From: JAGOTN01 sp964538345 | Lineage (GTDB): Bacteria > Patescibacteriota > Minisyncoccia > Phycocordibacterales > JAACPR01 | Assembly: GCA_964538345.1 (NCBI GenBank) | Contig: CAZIFF010000002.1 | Location: 1-62,624, forward strand | Length of the DNA: 62,624 bases | Reading direction: 5' to 3' | In this document: positions 16,654 through 25,505 of the stretch, one piece after another | Numbering within the stretch: position 1 is the first letter of the stretch | Layout: every line of letters starts with the position of its first letter | Program-made: the position numbers and the translations under genes | The notes under the pieces: model-generated | Databases searched by the model: none | The model's input: only the letters and a program-made list of their open reading frames with translations | Told to the model about the DNA's origin: nothing

Positions 16654-18537
16654 ATGGGATTACTTGATTTTATAAAAGGAAAAAAGACACAAAAAACTCC
16701 TGATCAGATTACTTCTTTCTTGCCACAAGAAATATACGAAGCTGGAGTTCTAGAGCTTCAAGATGTAATTGCACCATCAGCTCTTAAGGTTACACCTAGG
16801 GAATTAAATCTCGGTGATAAAATCGTAAGAACTTTTTTTGTAATTTCTTATCCAAGATATCTTTCAGATTCATGGTTTTCACCGATTATAAATCTAGATC
16901 GTGTATTTGATATTTCTATTTATGTTCACCCAATTGATACTGCTACAATTTTGAGACAATTTAAAAAGAAAGTTGCTGAGGTTCAATCTCAAATCCACAC
17001 AAGAGAACAAAAAGGATTAGTTCGTGATCCTGTTTTAGATACTGCATATCAAGATCTAGAAATTCTTCGCGATAATTTACAACAAGCCCAAGAAAAAATC
17101 TTTGATGTTGGTCTTTATATTTCTATTTATGCAGACAGCAAAGACGAACTTGATAAATTTGAGTCTGAAATGAAGTCAATTCTTGAAGCAAAGCTAGTTT
17201 ATGTAAAACCAGCACTTTTCCAACAAGAAGAAGGTTTTCGAACAATAATTCCAACAGCTCAAGATATTTTAGGGGTGCATTCAAAATTAAATTCATCACC
17301 ACTTTCTAGTCTTTTCCCATTTATTTCTTTCGACCTAACATCAGACAAAGGAATTCTTTTTGGAATCAACAGACACAACAGCTCTCTTGTACTTTTTGAT
17401 AGATTCAGTCTTGAAAACTACAACTCTGTAACATTTGCTAAAGCTGGTTCTGGAAAATCATACGCAACAAAACTAGAAATATTGAGAACATTGATGTTTG
17501 AAACAGACGTTATTGTGATTGACCCTGAAAGGGAATACGAATTCTTAGCAGAGGCTACTGGAGGAAGATATTTTAATATTTCACTTACATCTGACCACCA
17601 CATCAATCCTTTTGATCTTCCGCCTGCTCGCGATGATGAATCTTCTGCTGATATTTTGCGTTCAAATATCGTTAATTTAGTAGGTCTTTTCAGATTAATG
17701 CTTGGTGGATTAACACCAGAAGAGGATGCCATTGTGGACAGAGCTATCGCTGAAACTTATGCCCTTAAAGATATTACACCTGAAAGTGACTTCTCAAACA
17801 TTGAACCACCACTTCTTTCTGATTTTGAATATGTGCTTTCTGGAATGGAAGGAGGAGAAATTCTTGCACAAAAACTTTCAAAATATACAAAAGGAACATG
17901 GTCTGGATTTATCAACCGTCCAACAAACATTGATGTAAACAAAAGATTTGTAGTTTTCTCTTTGAGAGATATGGAAGATGAATTAAAGCCTGTAGCAATG
18001 TATCTTGTGACACATTTCATTTGGAACACTGTGCGAAAAGAATTGAAAAAGAGATTGCTTGTGATTGATGAGGCCTGGTGGATGATGAAATCTGAAGACA
18101 CGGCATCTTTCCTTTTTGGACTTGCAAAACGAGGAAGAAAATACTATTTAGGAATGTCTACAATCACACAAGACGTGGAAGACTTCTTGCGTTCACCTTA
18201 TGGAATGCCAATTATTACCAACTCTTCAATTCAACTTCTTTTGAAACAATCTCCAACAGCCATCGATATGATTCAACAAACTTTCAACCTAACAGAAGAG
18301 GAAAAATATTTACTTCTAGAATCTGATGTAGGGGAGGGAATTTTCTTTGCTGGAATAAAACACATTGCGATTAAAATTATTGCTTCTTATACAGAAGATC
18401 AAATTATTACTTCTGATCCATCACAAGTGCTTCAAATTAAGCGTGCAAAGGAAGAATTAAAAGCATCAGGTGGAACAAGTGCTCCGGAAGAACTATCACG
18501 AAAGACAACCGAAATTAAAGAAAATACTGTAAACTAG
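16654..18537 (+). CDS. virB4: VirB4-family secretion ATPase
   Basis: VirB4 ATPases power substrate or pilin handling in type IV secretion. The 627-residue protein has the N-terminal VirB4 domain (VIAPSALKVTPREL, then the LDTAYQDLEILRDNLQQAQE helix), Walker A AKAGSGKSYATK (about residue 262), DPEREYEFLAEATGG, Walker B RLLVIDEAWWMMK (about 467), the SxxTQDVEDF sensor-like motif (STITQDVEDFL) and the TNSSIQLLLKQ end motif. It follows the TraC-like gene by one base. No VirD4 coupling protein, VirB11 or relaxase is nearby, so DNA transfer is not supported. Confidence 0.93.
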   Translation: MGLLDFIKGKKTQKTPDQITSFLPQEIYEAGVLELQDVIAPSALKVTPRELNLGDKIVRTFFVISYPRYLSDSWFSPIINLDRVFDISIYVHPIDTATILRQFKKKVAEVQSQIHTREQKGLVRDPVLDTAYQDLEILRDNLQQAQEKIFDVGLYISIYADSKDELDKFESEMKSILEAKLVYVKPALFQQEEGFRTIIPTAQDILGVHSKLNSSPLSSLFPFISFDLTSDKGILFGINRHNSSLVLFDRFSLENYNSVTFAKAGSGKSYATKLEILRTLMFETDVIVIDPEREYEFLAEATGGRYFNISLTSDHHINPFDLPPARDDESSADILRSNIVNLVGLFRLMLGGLTPEEDAIVDRAIAETYALKDITPESDFSNIEPPLLSDFEYVLSGMEGGEILAQKLSKYTKGTWSGFINRPTNIDVNKRFVVFSLRDMEDELKPVAMYLVTHFIWNTVRKELKKRLLVIDEAWWMMKSEDTASFLFGLAKRGRKYYLGMSTITQDVEDFLRSPYGMPIITNSSIQLLLKQSPTAIDMIQQTFNLTEEEKYLLLESDVGEGIFFAGIKHIAIKIIASYTEDQIITSDPSQVLQIKRAKEELKASGGTSAPEELSRKTTEIKENTVN

Positions 18538-18542
18538 TAGAC

Positions 18543-19181
18543 ATGGAAAATCTTAATAAGATCGTTAGATTCTCAAGACAAAAAGAAGCTCTATATAACA
18601 GTTTTGCTGATAGATTTAAAAAAGCAAACGAACAACTTAAAGTAGTTGATCCATCAATAGAAATATCTTTAGACGAGATTAAACAAACGATAGAGAACCC
18701 GCCAAAAAGACCTCCTTTTCCATTTATTTTAGCGATACTTATTTCAACAATAGAAGTAGTTGACGCATTAGAGCTGGCACTAGGATGGACGGGTATATAT
18801 TCTTTCTTATACGGAACATTAAGATTATGTGTGACAATTTATTTGTATTATTGGGCTATTAAATCAATCTCGGGCGTAAAACTTATTGGTGTAAAGAGAA
18901 AACTTTTAAAAGGTATAGGAAGGAGATTTTTAATTGCAACTCTATCTAACTTACCAATACCTTATATAGGAATAATTTTAAGATTATTCCCGATGGATTT
19001 AGTTTTCGTATTACTAACATATTTTGACAACACAAAAGCTGTTAAATTAATCTGGTTAGCACTAGGACAAGAAAGAAATTTTGATGTTTATGTAAATGTA
19101 ATTAGAAACAAAACAGGACAAAGTGACTTGGAAGTAACAAAAAGCATAAAAAGAGTAGGGGAATCTTCTGATTTGTCTTGA
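18543..19181 (+). CDS. Polytopic membrane protein of T4SS-like block
   Basis: A 212-residue protein with a charged helical N-terminus of about 60 residues, then three or four membrane segments (FPFILAILISTIEVVDALEL, GIYSFLYGTLRLCVTIYLYYWAI, FLIATLSNLPIPYIGIILRL, LVFVLLTYFD). No family recognised. It lies six bases after virB4 and is likely an inner-membrane component of the same system. Confidence 0.65.
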   Translation: MENLNKIVRFSRQKEALYNSFADRFKKANEQLKVVDPSIEISLDEIKQTIENPPKRPPFPFILAILISTIEVVDALELALGWTGIYSFLYGTLRLCVTIYLYYWAIKSISGVKLIGVKRKLLKGIGRRFLIATLSNLPIPYIGIILRLFPMDLVFVLLTYFDNTKAVKLIWLALGQERNFDVYVNVIRNKTGQSDLEVTKSIKRVGESSDLS

Positions 19182-19215
19182 ATAAAACAAATTACACTAT
19201 ACAATTAATATTGTG

Positions 19216-20265
19216 ATGAATTCTAATTTATTTAAAAAGTTTATATTTCTGTTTATTATTTTTTGTGTTTCTGGTTCAACTGTAACAGCACAAGTTCTTC
19301 CTCCTGGTTTTGAAGAGGAGGTTATTTTAAAAATTTCACCATCTATTCCTGCACCTAAAGAAAATGTTTCTGTAAGATTAGAAAATTATTCAACTGATTT
19401 AAATAAATCAAATATTATTTGGTCTCTAGATGGTATTGTGCAGGAGCAGGGTGTGGGGAAAATTACATATCAATTCACCGCGCCAGAGGCCGGCCGGCAA
19501 ACTACTTTAAAAGTGGATGTGCAAAAAAACACCGGTGGAACACTAACCAAGTCTCTGCAGATAGCTCCGGCCGGCCTAGATCTTATGTATGAAGCCAACA
19601 CATATATACCACCGTTTTACAAAGGAAGATCTCTTTTTTCTCATCAATCAATAGTTACTGTTGCTGCAATTCCAGATTTTACAACAAATGGCGCAAAAGT
19701 TTCTAAAGAAAACATTATTTATACTTGGGAAAAAGATAACGAGGTTATCCAATCAATTTCAGGCCAAGGAAAAGACAGTGCTCAATTTTTAGGAAAATTA
19801 ATTTCAAGACCATTTACCGTGACAGTTACAGCAGAATCTGTTAATTCAAATATTAAAGCCAGAAAAAAAATAACAATAAATCCAATTGAGCCAACTGTGG
19901 TTCTTTATGAAAACAATCCGGTTCAGGGAAGTATTTTTGAAAAAGCTTTATCTGGAACATTTAATTTCGACAGAGAAGAAGTAGGCATTACAGCTATTCC
20001 TTATTTCTTTAGTGCTCAAAACAAAAGTGATTCTAGTCTTAAATTCTCTTGGTTTGAAAACGGAGCTAAAATTGGAAATGATTTGTTTGGAAGTGATTTA
20101 ATCTATACAAATATCGGAAGAGCAAAAAGCGGAATATCTAATCTACAAATCTCTGTTGATCATGTTCAAAATATACTTCAATCTGGCAATAATGGATTTA
20201 GAGTTAATGTGATTGGAAACGAACAATCTGCTACAATATCTAGTGATGAAACAAATGTTTTCTAA
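19216..20265 (+). CDS. Secreted protein with repeated Ig-like domains
   Basis: An exported 349-residue protein: signal peptide FIFLFIIFCVSGSTVTAQ, then at least three beta-sandwich units. The repeat-like features are IIWSLDGIVQEQGVG, IIYTWEKDNEVIQS and LKFSWFENGAKIG, the W-x-x-(D/N)-G pattern typical of PKD/Ig strands. The ATG at 19216 was chosen over an adjacent GTG at 19213; TACAAT lies ten bases before it. Its 3' end overlaps the pilin-like gene by 20 bases. Probably a surface-exposed filament or adhesin component. Confidence 0.7.
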   Translation: MNSNLFKKFIFLFIIFCVSGSTVTAQVLPPGFEEEVILKISPSIPAPKENVSVRLENYSTDLNKSNIIWSLDGIVQEQGVGKITYQFTAPEAGRQTTLKVDVQKNTGGTLTKSLQIAPAGLDLMYEANTYIPPFYKGRSLFSHQSIVTVAAIPDFTTNGAKVSKENIIYTWEKDNEVIQSISGQGKDSAQFLGKLISRPFTVTVTAESVNSNIKARKKITINPIEPTVVLYENNPVQGSIFEKALSGTFNFDREEVGITAIPYFFSAQNKSDSSLKFSWFENGAKIGNDLFGSDLIYTNIGRAKSGISNLQISVDHVQNILQSGNNGFRVNVIGNEQSATISSDETNVF

Positions 20266-20734
20266 AATAATAATTTCTGCAATCTGTTTTATTTTTATTT
20301 CAATTCCTTTAATTTCTTTTGCACAAGGTCGAGTGGCATCCAACCCTGGAGCAAGTGGAGTAACAGCGGAAAGCTATGAACCAATCACTCCAGGAGGAAC
20401 TGGATTTTTTGGTGAAGGTTCAGGATTAAGTTTATCTGGAATGTTGGAATGGATTTTTAAAACATCTATCACAGTCACAATTTTATTGTCAGTATTGATG
20501 CTAATAATTGGAGGAATTCAATATATGGGCGAGAGTATATCTGGAAAAGGGGTAGGAAAACAAAGAATACAAGCAGCACTTGGTGGTCTTTTAATCGCAT
20601 TAACTTCAATTCTTTTATTAAGCACCATTTGGAGCGGGGGAGGAAAGGGATTAAATTTCAACATCTTTCCAGAAGGGGGTGACATCAATGATGGTGTCGA
20701 TGGAGGAGGCAATCAACACGATAACGCTGTTTAA
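20246..20734 (+). CDS. VirB2/TrbC-like pilin-type membrane protein
   Basis: A 162-residue protein with an N-terminal signal peptide (KIIISAICFIFISIPLISFAQ), a short Gly-rich exported stretch and two closely spaced hydrophobic helices (ITVTILLSVLMLIIGGIQYMG and IQAALGGLLIALTSILLLS). A polar Gly/Lys loop (SGKGVGKQR) joins them. This small two-helix layout with GGIQYM is typical of VirB2/TrbC pilins and of the pilin-like proteins of CPR secretion loci. The Gly/Asp-rich tail is unusual. The ATG at 20246 places the signal peptide at the N-terminus; 20255 is also possible. Confidence 0.78.
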   Translation: MKQMFSKIIISAICFIFISIPLISFAQGRVASNPGASGVTAESYEPITPGGTGFFGEGSGLSLSGMLEWIFKTSITVTILLSVLMLIIGGIQYMGESISGKGVGKQRIQAALGGLLIALTSILLLSTIWSGGGKGLNFNIFPEGGDINDGVDGGGNQHDNAV

Positions 20735-20738
20735 ATAA

Positions 20739-21482
20739 ATGTCTAAGAACAAATTAATTGGAATAGGTCTTATAGTGATAGCAATATTTGCATTTATTGG
20801 TATTTTCTTTTTTCTAAACAAAGAAGATGCTCCAACTCAACAAAACACAACAGATACACCCACACAAACAACTTCAGTATCAGAAAACAACGAATCATCT
20901 GAATATTTTGAGTCTTTTGGTTTAGGAAAATTAAAAGTACAAACATACGGAGGAGCTTCTGATATTAAAACCATCGAGCAAAAAGGTGTTGAATATGCTC
21001 TTTTTAGAAATCCAACAAACACAGGTGGTTTAGAATTTGCTTTATCCACAGAATTCGGAACATATTATTTTGTAAAAGACACAAATAATCAAAAAACACC
21101 TTTTGAAAAAGGAAGCCCCAGTGGTTTTTTTGGATATGATGAAGTTGGTTTAGTGAGTGGTGATTTAATAAAAGAAAAGTTTTCTTCAACAGAATATTAC
21201 GCAGCATACCCAACTAAAGACATTGCATTAAAAAGCGGAATTCAAGCAATAGACGACACAGGAACAGCTAATAAATACCTGGGTTCTAAATATTTAAAAA
21301 TAACAAATTTAAATAATAATGTTTCAGTTATAGCAGAAATAGATACACGCAATGAACAAGAGGGAACTTTAATGATTTCAGAAGCAACCAAAAATGCACT
21401 TAGAGTAGACAATGGTTCTACAGGAAGTTTTAGTTTAGAAATTATTGAAAAAGAAAATAATTCACTTGGAGTTGTTAGATAA
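20739..21482 (+). CDS. Membrane-anchored protein, possible double-psi beta-barrel end
   Basis: A single helix near residues 5-25 (LIGIGLIVIAIFAFIGIFFFL) anchors a Thr/Gln/Ser-rich linker and an exported domain of about 190 residues. The last 80 residues (YPTKDIALKSGIQAIDD, KYLKITNLNNNVSVIAEIDTR, LMISEATKNALRV) resemble the RlpA-type double-psi beta-barrel, where a TNLxNxxSV strand and an (I/M)xLSxAAxxxL helix follow in this order. The catalytic residues of lytic RlpA enzymes are not evident. The fold is a guess; membership of the secretion block is from position. Confidence 0.55.
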   Translation: MSKNKLIGIGLIVIAIFAFIGIFFFLNKEDAPTQQNTTDTPTQTTSVSENNESSEYFESFGLGKLKVQTYGGASDIKTIEQKGVEYALFRNPTNTGGLEFALSTEFGTYYFVKDTNNQKTPFEKGSPSGFFGYDEVGLVSGDLIKEKFSSTEYYAAYPTKDIALKSGIQAIDDTGTANKYLGSKYLKITNLNNNVSVIAEIDTRNEQEGTLMISEATKNALRVDNGSTGSFSLEIIEKENNSLGVVR

Positions 21483-21494
21483 GATGATTTGTTA

Positions 21495-21509
21495 AGGTAT
21501 AATAGTTTC
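21495..21509 (+). promoter_or_regulatory. -10 element, leaderless start
   Basis: TATAAT (21498-21503) is followed by six bases and the ATG at 21510. This argues for the ATG at 21510 rather than the upstream in-frame TTG at 21489. Confidence 0.6.
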
Positions 21510-22814
21510 ATGCTTAGAAAAATTCTTGGTTGGATAATTTTCGTTTTGATTTTTATTTTTATTGGCTTTGTAGTTTGGCTTTTCTTTTTCAAAGAAGACC
21601 CTGCAACAAACACATACGAAGGTTTTTCAAGATCTGAAGATTTTTTCCCTGTAAATACCGAGAACGGAATAGGGGAGCAAGGACAATTGGATGAAAACGG
21701 CAACCCAACAGAACTTGTAAATAGAAACCTAATTCCAAGATTAAGACAACTTTCTCAAGTTCCAACCGCTGGCTCAATCGCTTTTGAAAGAAAAGGTAAT
21801 TTATCAAGACAAACAATTGGACAAGATGGAAGTGAACAAACAACAACAGAAAATACTGTTATTTTTAGATATATAGAAAGAGCTACTGGTCATTTATACG
21901 AAGCTAGAGAAGATTCTTTGACACAAATACGTCTTTCAAACACCACTATTCCAAAAGTTTTTGATGCAAGTTTTTCTAATGACGGAGAAAGAGCTTTGCT
22001 TAAAATCTTAAAAGAAGATCAGGAAACAATAGACACTCTATCAGCGTCAGTTGTTTCAAAAAGCACAACATCTGCTGCAACATACAAAGCAGAGCCGGAC
22101 GGATTTTCATTAGAAGGAACATTTCTTTCACAAAACATAATAAGTTCTGACATCTCAAAAGATGGTTTGGCTTATTTGTTAAGCAATAATTCTGGCGGAA
22201 GCTCTTTAATAACTTCAACTTTTACCGATTTATCTAAAAAAATCATTTTTGAATCTCCTTTAAAAAATTGGATAATAGATAGAGTTAATTCAAATAACAT
22301 TCTTATCACAAACAAAGCTGACTCTAGAGTTTCTGGATTTTCTTATCTTGTTAATAGTCAAAATGGTTCATTTAATAAAATTGTTGGAGATTTAACAGGT
22401 CTAACAACATTAATGAGTCCTGATGCAAAGTGGTTATTATATTCTGTTTCTAGAAACAATGAGCTTGATTTATACGCTTTAAACACAGAAGACGATAAAG
22501 TTATTAATCTTGGAATAAATACTTTGCCCGAGAAATGTGTGTTCAGTATTAAAAGTGGAGATGTTTTGTTTTGCGGTGCCCCAAACCAAGCACCCAGAGT
22601 GGCTTTGCCAGAAACATGGTATCAAGGGCAAGTAAATTTTGATGATAATATTTGGAAAATAAATCTATCTCTAGAAACATATGATCAAGTTCTCGGAGAT
22701 AAAGAAGAAGTTGATGATAGTTTTGATGTTATAAAACCAACACTAAGTCCAAATGATGACTTTGTATTGTTTATAAATAAGAGAGATTTAACTCTTTGGA
22801 GTCTCGAGATTTAA
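21510..22814 (+). CDS. Membrane-anchored beta-propeller-like protein
   Basis: A 434-residue protein with one N-terminal helix (LGWIIFVLIFIFIGFVVWLFFF) and a large exported domain with repeated four-strand units of TolB/WD40 type: for example FDASFSNDGERALLKIL, TTLMSPDAKWLLYSVSRNNELDLYAL and KPTLSPNDDFVLFINKRDLTLWSLEI. The recurring S-x-D/N-x-x-x-x-L pattern supports a propeller. It ends the secretion block and overlaps the convergent yidC gene by 27 bases. A scaffold role at the cell surface is inferred. Confidence 0.7.
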   Translation: MLRKILGWIIFVLIFIFIGFVVWLFFFKEDPATNTYEGFSRSEDFFPVNTENGIGEQGQLDENGNPTELVNRNLIPRLRQLSQVPTAGSIAFERKGNLSRQTIGQDGSEQTTTENTVIFRYIERATGHLYEAREDSLTQIRLSNTTIPKVFDASFSNDGERALLKILKEDQETIDTLSASVVSKSTTSAATYKAEPDGFSLEGTFLSQNIISSDISKDGLAYLLSNNSGGSSLITSTFTDLSKKIIFESPLKNWIIDRVNSNNILITNKADSRVSGFSYLVNSQNGSFNKIVGDLTGLTTLMSPDAKWLLYSVSRNNELDLYALNTEDDKVINLGINTLPEKCVFSIKSGDVLFCGAPNQAPRVALPETWYQGQVNFDDNIWKINLSLETYDQVLGDKEEVDDSFDVIKPTLSPNDDFVLFINKRDLTLWSLEI

Positions 22815-23546
22815 AGGTTTTCTAATCTTTTCTCTAATATAAATTTCTTGGCCAATTGAAAACAGGTTTGAAACAGTCCAATACAAAGCCACTGCAGAAA
22901 TAAGACCGTATGAAATAAAGAAAACAAAAATTGGAAGAACCCATTTTATTTGTATTTGCATTCCGCGCATTAAATCATTTTTGAAATCAATTTTATTTGG
23001 ATCTGATTTTGGTGCTTGATCTTGTTTAGGGAAAGAAAATCTAGCTTGCAAATGTTGAGTAACAGCGGCAAGAAGTGCGAGAATAACGCTTTTTGACTCG
23101 GCGATATGGAAAAAACCAAGAAAATCCATATTTACATTTTCTGGTATAGAAATAAAAGAATATAAAACTTCTGTATTTATAGCTGGTAGTCCGCCTTTAT
23201 AAACAACCCAGTACAGAGCCAGAATAACGGGTAATTGAATAAAGATAAGCAAAATACCAGAAAAAGGATTGATTTTATTTACTTTATATAAATCCAACAA
23301 AGCTCGACCCATTCCTTCTCTGTCATTTTTATATTTTTCTTTTATTTCATCCAACTCTCCTTGTATTTCTCTCATTTTGATTTGAGTTCTAACAGCAGAT
23401 TTAGACAATGGGAATAATACTAATTTTACAAAGACAGTAAGGGCAATCACCGCAAAACCAACATCGGCACCAGGAATAATGTCAATAAGAAAAACTAAAG
23501 CGTTATAAAGTGGGTTAAAGAAAAAAGTTGTAAAAAGCTCTTTCAT
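22788..23546 (-). CDS. yidC: YidC/Oxa1-family membrane protein insertase
   Basis: YidC inserts proteins into the cytoplasmic membrane alone or with SecYEG. The 252-residue product is the short Gram-positive-like form without the large periplasmic domain. It has five predicted helices, with a first helix around PLYNALVFLIDIIPGADVGFAVIALTV, the KMREIQGELDEIKEKYKND cytoplasmic hairpin, and the conserved INPFSGILLIFIQLPVILALYWV stretch. It follows rnpA and rpmH on the same strand, the usual order next to the origin. Confidence 0.95.
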   Translation of the reverse strand: MKELFTTFFFNPLYNALVFLIDIIPGADVGFAVIALTVFVKLVLFPLSKSAVRTQIKMREIQGELDEIKEKYKNDREGMGRALLDLYKVNKINPFSGILLIFIQLPVILALYWVVYKGGLPAINTEVLYSFISIPENVNMDFLGFFHIAESKSVILALLAAVTQHLQARFSFPKQDQAPKSDPNKIDFKNDLMRGMQIQIKWVLPIFVFFISYGLISAVALYWTVSNLFSIGQEIYIREKIRKPLNLETPKS

Positions 23547-23570
23547 AAATATCTGCTAATTATAGTTTGA

Positions 23571-23900
23571 TTAGGATAGGGAAGCAACCTTTTGAGCGAT
23601 ATTTTTGATATTTTGATCAATCTCCTCGAAAGTCATTTTTTCGGCTTCTTTATTCACAAAAACTATATAGTCTTTGGGCGGAAATAGGTTTATGTGGTTT
23701 TTTAGGGCCATAAAAAGCCTTCTTTTCATAAAATGCCTTTTTATGGCCCCTTTCACCACCTTTTTAGGCACAGCAACAGCAAATCTAGCAGTGTCATTTG
23801 GTAGGGTTTTTATATAAAAAGCGCCAAAATTAAGGTTTTTTCCAGAATTAACAATTTCCCCAAATCTATTGGTGCTAATTCTTTGAGTTTTTGGCAACAT
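23571..23900 (-). CDS. rnpA: Ribonuclease P protein component
   Basis: RnpA binds the catalytic RNase P RNA and helps in 5' maturation of tRNAs. The 109-residue protein has the N-terminal LPKTQRISTNRFGEIVNSGK motif and the RNR-type helix in the form AIKRHFMKRRLF, plus the C-terminal FEEIDQNIKNI helix. It lies four bases after rpmH and just before yidC in the conserved rpmH-rnpA-yidC order. The RNase P RNA gene itself is not visible in the window. Confidence 0.93.
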   Translation of the reverse strand: MLPKTQRISTNRFGEIVNSGKNLNFGAFYIKTLPNDTARFAVAVPKKVVKGAIKRHFMKRRLFMALKNHINLFPPKDYIVFVNKEAEKMTFEEIDQNIKNIAQKVASLS

Positions 23901-23904
23901 TTGA

Positions 23905-24039
23905 TTAAACAGCTAGCTTTTTTCGGCCTTTTGCTCGTCTTCTGTTTAGAATGTTCTTTCCACCAGAAGTTCTACCACGAACAAGAAACCCGTGTGTTGT
24001 CTTTCTCTTTTTTCGGCTTGGTTGATATGTAACAGACAT
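23905..24039 (-). CDS. rpmH: 50S ribosomal protein L34
   Basis: A 44-residue basic protein of the large subunit, read from the ATG at 24039 to TAA at 23905. The sequence begins MSVTYQPSRKKRKTTHGFLV and continues with RGRTSGGKNILNRRRAKGRKKL, which is diagnostic for L34. It is the first gene of the rpmH-rnpA-yidC operon, divergent from dnaA. A DnaA box (24047-24055) lies immediately upstream of its start, so DnaA could influence its expression. Confidence 0.97.
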   Translation of the reverse strand: MSVTYQPSRKKRKTTHGFLVRGRTSGGKNILNRRRAKGRKKLAV

Positions 24040-24046
24040 AAATTAT

Positions 24047-24055
24047 TTATTCACA
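24047..24055 (+). promoter_or_regulatory. DnaA box in the rpmH-dnaA intergenic region
   Basis: TTATTCACA matches the DnaA-box consensus TTATNCACA exactly. A weaker site, TTATAAACA, follows at 24058-24066. The sites may mediate dnaA autoregulation or be part of a two-part origin. Confidence 0.7.
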
Positions 24056-24120
24056 AGTTATAAACAAGTTTTTAACATAAAGAAGAAAATTTAACAAGTG
24101 TTTCATTTCAGATAGATGTA

Positions 24121-24126
24121 TATAAT
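24121..24126 (+). promoter_or_regulatory. -10 element of dnaA with a short leader
   Basis: A consensus TATAAT lies 20 bases before the dnaA ATG at 24147. This is one of the few core genes with a leader of more than ten bases, yet no Shine-Dalgarno sequence is visible in it. Confidence 0.5.
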
Positions 24127-24146
24127 ATGTCATCAACCCTTTCCAT

Positions 24147-25505
24147 ATGACAACAATTATTGATACAAAAAATTTATGGGAAAACGCACTAAGTGAAATT
24201 GAAACATCAATTTCTAAGGCAAACTTTGCAACATGGTTCAGAGAAACATTTTTATTGAAGATAGTAGACGGGGAAGCGGTGGTAGGTGTGCCAAATACTT
24301 TTGTTAAAGATTGGTTGAGTAATAAATTCTCTACAGCAATATTAAAAACACTTCGAGATCAAAACGATGAAATAAAATCAGTTAGCTTTACTGTTGCAAG
24401 TATTGATAAATTAAAGTCACAAAAAGATAAATTTATTAAAAGAGATCAAAAAGAAACTCAAGAACTTCCTTTAGCAGATTACTACATCAACAAAGACGAC
24501 AATTTAAACCCTAGATACACTTTTGATACTTTTATCATTGGATCATTTAATGAACTCGCTCACGCAGCGTCACAAGCCATAATACGCCAACCAGGCATTG
24601 TTTATAATCCACTCTTCATCTATGGAAGCACTGGTCACGGAAAAACACATTTAATCCAAGCAATTGGAAATAAAATCAAAGAACAACAAAGGGATAAAAA
24701 AGTTTTCTACTTAACATCTGAAAAATTTGCATCTGAATATGTAGCAGCCGTGCAACAAAATAAAATGACTCCATTTAAAGACAAATACAGAAAGTATGAT
24801 GTTTTGATTATGGACGATATTCAATTCCTTTCAAAAATGGAAAAGACTCAAGAAGAATTGTTTCATTTATTCAACACCCTCTACGACAACAATAAACAAA
24901 TTGTTTTCTCTTCAGACATGCACCCAAATTTTATTCCAGGATTAGAAGAACGTCTAAAATCTCGTTTTAACCAAGGAATGATTGTTGATATTCCAAAACC
25001 AGACACAGAGTCTCGAATCGCAATATTGAAAACAAAGGCCAACCAAAACAATATCTGTATTTCTAGTGATGTATTTGAGTTTTTATCAAACACAATCGAT
25101 GGAAACATCCGAGAACTAGAAGGGGTTATAAATTCAATCGCTTGCCAATCACAACTAAAAAACAAAGAATTAACAATAAACGAAGTTAAGGATTTGGTTA
25201 AAAACAGCGCCAGACCAAAGAAAATGGTTTCTATTAAAGACTTAATAAAAATCGTTGCGGATTTCTACAACATAGACCCAGAAGCAATTTGTGATAAAAC
25301 AAGAAGAAAAGAAGTTGTTCGTCCAAGACAAATCACTATGTATATTCTTCGTGAAGATTTCAGTACTTCATACCCAACAATTGGAGATAAATTAGGAGGA
25401 AGAGACCACACAACAGTTATACATTCTTGTGAAAAAATAAAAAATGATTTAAAAACAGATCAAACCCTCTCTCAACAACTAACCCAAATTCGCGCTATGC
25501 TATAA
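24147..25505 (+). CDS. dnaA: Chromosomal replication initiator protein DnaA
   Basis: DnaA binds DnaA boxes at the origin and opens the duplex. The 452-residue protein shows domain I (LWENALSEIETSISKANFATWF), a short linker, AAA+ domain III with Walker A IYGSTGHGKTHLIQ (about residue 155), Walker B VLIMDDIQFLSK, sensor II SRFNQGM region, and the domain IV helix-turn-helix VVRPRQITMYILRED followed by GGRDHTTVIHSCEKI, the DnaA signature that reads the box. Upstream and downstream intergenic regions both carry DnaA boxes. Confidence 0.98.
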   Translation: MTTIIDTKNLWENALSEIETSISKANFATWFRETFLLKIVDGEAVVGVPNTFVKDWLSNKFSTAILKTLRDQNDEIKSVSFTVASIDKLKSQKDKFIKRDQKETQELPLADYYINKDDNLNPRYTFDTFIIGSFNELAHAASQAIIRQPGIVYNPLFIYGSTGHGKTHLIQAIGNKIKEQQRDKKVFYLTSEKFASEYVAAVQQNKMTPFKDKYRKYDVLIMDDIQFLSKMEKTQEELFHLFNTLYDNNKQIVFSSDMHPNFIPGLEERLKSRFNQGMIVDIPKPDTESRIAILKTKANQNNICISSDVFEFLSNTIDGNIRELEGVINSIACQSQLKNKELTINEVKDLVKNSARPKKMVSIKDLIKIVADFYNIDPEAICDKTRRKEVVRPRQITMYILREDFSTSYPTIGDKLGGRDHTTVIHSCEKIKNDLKTDQTLSQQLTQIRAML

